A stretch of 45,010 nt of DNA from Christensenella sp. UBA2853 (GTDB lineage: Bacteria; Bacillota; Clostridia; Christensenellales; Aristaeellaceae), in the NCBI GenBank assembly GCA_002350845.1, contig DEFL01000037.1:30892-75901 (forward strand). Reading direction: 5' to 3'. Both the position numbers and the translations under genes were made by a program. The notes under the pieces are model-generated. The model made no database searches and was not told the DNA's origin. It worked only from the letters and a program-made list of their open reading frames with translations. Numbering within the stretch: the stretch's first letter is position 1; every line of letters starts with the position of its first letter. Positions 42,830 through 45,010 of the stretch are shown here, piece after piece.

Positions 42830-44068
42830 TTACGTGTGCGCTGCGGATGATTTGCTGAAAAGGGTATCCTGGCAGCGTTTGAGCGCTTTTTCAGCCGCTT
42901 CGAGACCGGCTTTTGCAGCAATGTGATAATACGTGACAGCGCTGTGAAGATCGTTGAGATGGTTTTCGTAGATGACGCCCAGGGCATAGGCGGCCTGAGG
43001 AATGGCATGCTCTCCGAAGGCCACTCTCCGGTACATGGAGACCGCGGCATCCAGGTCCAGCAGTTCCACAGCCTGGGCGTAATTAAAGGCACCGGGTGCA
43101 TAACCGTTTTCCGCCGCTTTCTTATAGTAAGCAATCGCCGCGGTTGGGTCCGGCCTGGAGGCAACACCGTTCATCAGATAATACCCCACAGCATTCTGAG
43201 CGGGAGGGAACCCCTGACTGGCTGCATTCCTGTAGCATTCAAACGCCTGACTCAGCTCATTGCGTTCTTCATGCAGGTTGCCGATCCGATAGACTGCCGG
43301 CGCAAAACCGGCCTCGGCGGATAAAGCATAATATTCTTTCGCGCGGTCAGACAAATAGACGCGGGCGCGGCTGGCGTCCATGCCGTCCACTTCGGAATCC
43401 AGCCCATAATCATAAAGAAGTGTCAGGTCTTTGGAACACTGCTCGTAGACATCGGCCAGATTGAACAGGGCACCCGGATGGCCGGCCGCACCGGCCTCCC
43501 GATAGAGGGAGACAGACTGGGTCTGGTTGGCCACCAGTGTTTCCGAACCCAGTTCATACCGAAGGCCGAGCAGGTTCATCGCCTGAATATCCCCCTGCTT
43601 CACGGCGGATTGCAGCTGCTCATCGGTAATCCGTCCGCCGACAGGGAGGCTTTTGAGAAAATGCGTCAGCTTTTCAATGACGGCATTGAAGAATTCGTTG
43701 CTGGCAGCGATGCCGTTCATATATCGGAGCCGGTCAATGTCCTCCGGCAGCTGATCGGGAAAAGTGAAATTCCGCATCATGACGGGAATGACATTCTTTT
43801 CTTTTTTCAGCGCATAGGCGATCTCCTGCCGGACCCAGTCATTCGGGTCCTTGCAGCGATCCAGACCATGCGGCGGAAGGACGACCAGAACATCGGTGGC
43901 TTCATCGATCTTTTCAAACAGCGCTGTGTTGAAGGCACCGGACCGCAGGGACTCAACATCAAAAAAGACAGAATATCCGCGGTCTTTGAGGTTGTCTTCC
44001 AGAAGCCGGGCCAGATCTTCTCCGCCGTCCCGGCGATAGCTGATGAATACCTGGATGGTGTCTGCCAT
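42830..44068 (-). CDS. TIR-Sel1 repeat protein (predicted NADase)
   Basis: A 412-residue soluble protein. Residues 1-140 are a TIR domain strikingly like that of animal SARM1: VFISYRR (7-13), YSVFFDVESLRSGAF (32-46) and KDPNDWVRQEIAYAL (73-87). E39 sits where the catalytic Glu of SARM1 lies (FxDVExL), so NAD+ cleavage is likely. Residues about 150-395 are Sel1-like helical repeats (GDIQAMNLLGLRYELG, GHPGALFNLADVYEQ, GFAPAVYRIGNLHEE, AENGYAPGAFNYAQ), usually a protein-binding scaffold. The ATG at 44068 has AAAGGGGG about 8 bases upstream; the frame extends further, overlapping the patatin gene. It lies between patatin and the STAND-type NTPase gene, with 17- and 19-base gaps, so all three are almost certainly co-transcribed. 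Confidence 0.9.
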   Translation of the reverse strand: MADTIQVFISYRRDGGEDLARLLEDNLKDRGYSVFFDVESLRSGAFNTALFEKIDEATDVLVVLPPHGLDRCKDPNDWVRQEIAYALKKEKNVIPVMMRNFTFPDQLPEDIDRLRYMNGIAASNEFFNAVIEKLTHFLKSLPVGGRITDEQLQSAVKQGDIQAMNLLGLRYELGSETLVANQTQSVSLYREAGAAGHPGALFNLADVYEQCSKDLTLLYDYGLDSEVDGMDASRARVYLSDRAKEYYALSAEAGFAPAVYRIGNLHEERNELSQAFECYRNAASQGFPPAQNAVGYYLMNGVASRPDPTAAIAYYKKAAENGYAPGAFNYAQAVELLDLDAAVSMYRRVAFGEHAIPQAAYALGVIYENHLNDLHSAVTYYHIAAKAGLEAAEKALKRCQDTLFSKSSAAHT

Positions 44069-44087
44069 GGAAGAGACCCCCTTTCTG

Positions 44088-44930
44088 TTATTCTGAACGC
44101 AGGAACCGGGAAATACATGCTGCATCGGCCATGCCGTCAAGGTAGAGCTGATGCAGGATTTTTTTGTCTTTGGTCAGCGTTTTCATCCCATAGATGGTTT
44201 TCGGGGCAATAATCAGCAATTGGCCGTCCTGCACATCCTGCCGGAGTTCACGCAGCTGTGACTGATACAGATGATTTCTGCTGCGCACGAGCTGGGCAGA
44301 CAGCGGATACTGTTTCTCAATGAAGTGAGAAAAAAACGAGTTTTTCACAGGAGCGGGTGAAAAATCGAGCGGCTTGGTCAGAATCAGAACCACACGGTCG
44401 CATCCGTCCTGAAACGCCTTTCTGACAGGAACCGGGTCGCTGATCCCGCCGTCATAATAGGGAACGCCATGGATCCTATAGGGCCTGTTGACCACGGGAA
44501 TACTGCAGGAGGCTTTGATGATATCATAATCGTCCTGGTGAAGATCCTCTTTTGAAAAATAGGTTGGCATGCCGGTCAGCGCATTGGTCGCAACCGCCTT
44601 CAGGATCATGTCGGAACGGGCGATGGCCGGATAGTCCAGCGGACGCTCCCCGGAAGCGTTGTACAGTGTGCCGTAGATATAATCCATATCGAGATAGGAG
44701 CCTTTTCGGATCAGATTGCCAAGACTCATATATTCCGGACGAAACGAATAATCGATAAAATAATGGTAATTGCGTCCTTTCTGACCGGCGGCGAAGGAGA
44801 AAATGTTCGCGCTTCCGGCGGAAACGCCGATGCCGTAATCAAAGTGAATGTTGTGATCCATGCAGTAGTCGAATACTCCGGCACCATAGATGCCGCGAAG
44901 TCCGCCGCCGACATCAACAACACCGATCAT
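44088..44930 (-). CDS. Patatin-like phospholipase
   Basis: A 280-residue patatin-fold lipid hydrolase. The oxyanion-hole motif GGGLRGIYGAG (residues 8-18), the nucleophile S37 in GVSAG, and the catalytic D160 in the DGG motif of YYDGGISDPVPV make a complete Ser-Asp dyad. No signal peptide is present. Single-domain patatins of this length (YjjU/RssA type) hydrolyse phospholipids or acyl esters, and related enzymes (CapV-type) are effectors in anti-phage systems. I chose ATG at 44930, with GGAGG about 9 bases upstream; GTG at 44939 is too close to that site. It is the first gene seen in the TIR/NTPase operon; only 80 bases of upstream sequence remain in the window, so other genes may precede it. 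Confidence 0.88.
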   Translation of the reverse strand: MIGVVDVGGGLRGIYGAGVFDYCMDHNIHFDYGIGVSAGSANIFSFAAGQKGRNYHYFIDYSFRPEYMSLGNLIRKGSYLDMDYIYGTLYNASGERPLDYPAIARSDMILKAVATNALTGMPTYFSKEDLHQDDYDIIKASCSIPVVNRPYRIHGVPYYDGGISDPVPVRKAFQDGCDRVVLILTKPLDFSPAPVKNSFFSHFIEKQYPLSAQLVRSRNHLYQSQLRELRQDVQDGQLLIIAPKTIYGMKTLTKDKKILHQLYLDGMADAACISRFLRSE

Positions 44931-45010
44931 ATGCTGCACCCTCCTTCAGATCATCCGCACTGCCGTGCACAGCGCACCCTGAAACAAATTCATGTTATTT
45001 AGGCTCGGAC

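Overview
The window looks like a chromosome segment of a host-associated (gut or rumen type) Bacillota. The evidence is AGGAGG-type ribosome binding sites with ATG, GTG and TTG starts, very large secreted Ig-like and leucine-rich-repeat (LRR_5/BspA-type) proteins, an EpsG-type polysaccharide polymerase, AgrC/LytTR-type signalling, and intracellular plus membrane-anchored glycosidases. Base composition is moderate. I cannot place it below class; a Christensenellales- or Erysipelotrichia-like clostridium is a guess. I see no rRNA, tRNA, CRISPR array, insertion sequence or phage gene.

Region 1 (1-21550, + strand): the 3' end of a secreted Ig-repeat/LRR protein and its terminator, then a cell-surface polysaccharide operon (1328-12209). 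The operon holds an NDP-sugar epimerase, two GT4 and three GT2 glycosyltransferases, an EpsG/Wzy polymerase, a polysaccharide pyruvyltransferase, a Wzx flippase and a nitroreductase-family protein, many joined by 4-bp ATGA overlaps. A separate promoter then drives a 2999-residue secreted protein built around an in-frame tandem duplication of about 2.8 kb, closed by a strong terminator.

Region 2 (21551-24601, - strand): a secreted LRR_5 protein with the same kind of signal peptide and C-terminal LRR cap as the giant protein, and a CxxCxxCC (YkgJ-like) metal-binding protein.

Region 3 (24769-30989, + strand): cutC with a structured leader, a cytoplasmic GH29 alpha-L-fucosidase, a small membrane protein, a pRiA4b ORF-3-like protein, a NUDIX hydrolase, alanine dehydrogenase (ald) and an unknown HTH protein, ending at a 16-bp bidirectional terminator.

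Region 4 (30999-34508): a winged-helix/LicC-type nucleotidyltransferase fusion with a good promoter, a palindromic putative operator and a long leader; a CPBP membrane protease; and a divergent pair of VOC (glyoxalase-fold) genes.

Region 5 (34557-45010, - strand): a membrane-anchored, domain-permuted GH3 beta-glucosidase, a small secreted protein, and an AgrC-like kinase with a LytTR regulator. Upstream lies the most interesting locus, a tight three-gene cassette: patatin phospholipase, SARM1-like TIR-Sel1 protein, and membrane nSTAND-type NTPase. Effector enzymes, a repeat sensor and a STAND switch spread over three adjacent genes look like a split NLR-like immune or abortive-infection system. 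No terminator is visible from this cassette through the two-component genes to the secreted protein, so six genes may be one transcription unit.
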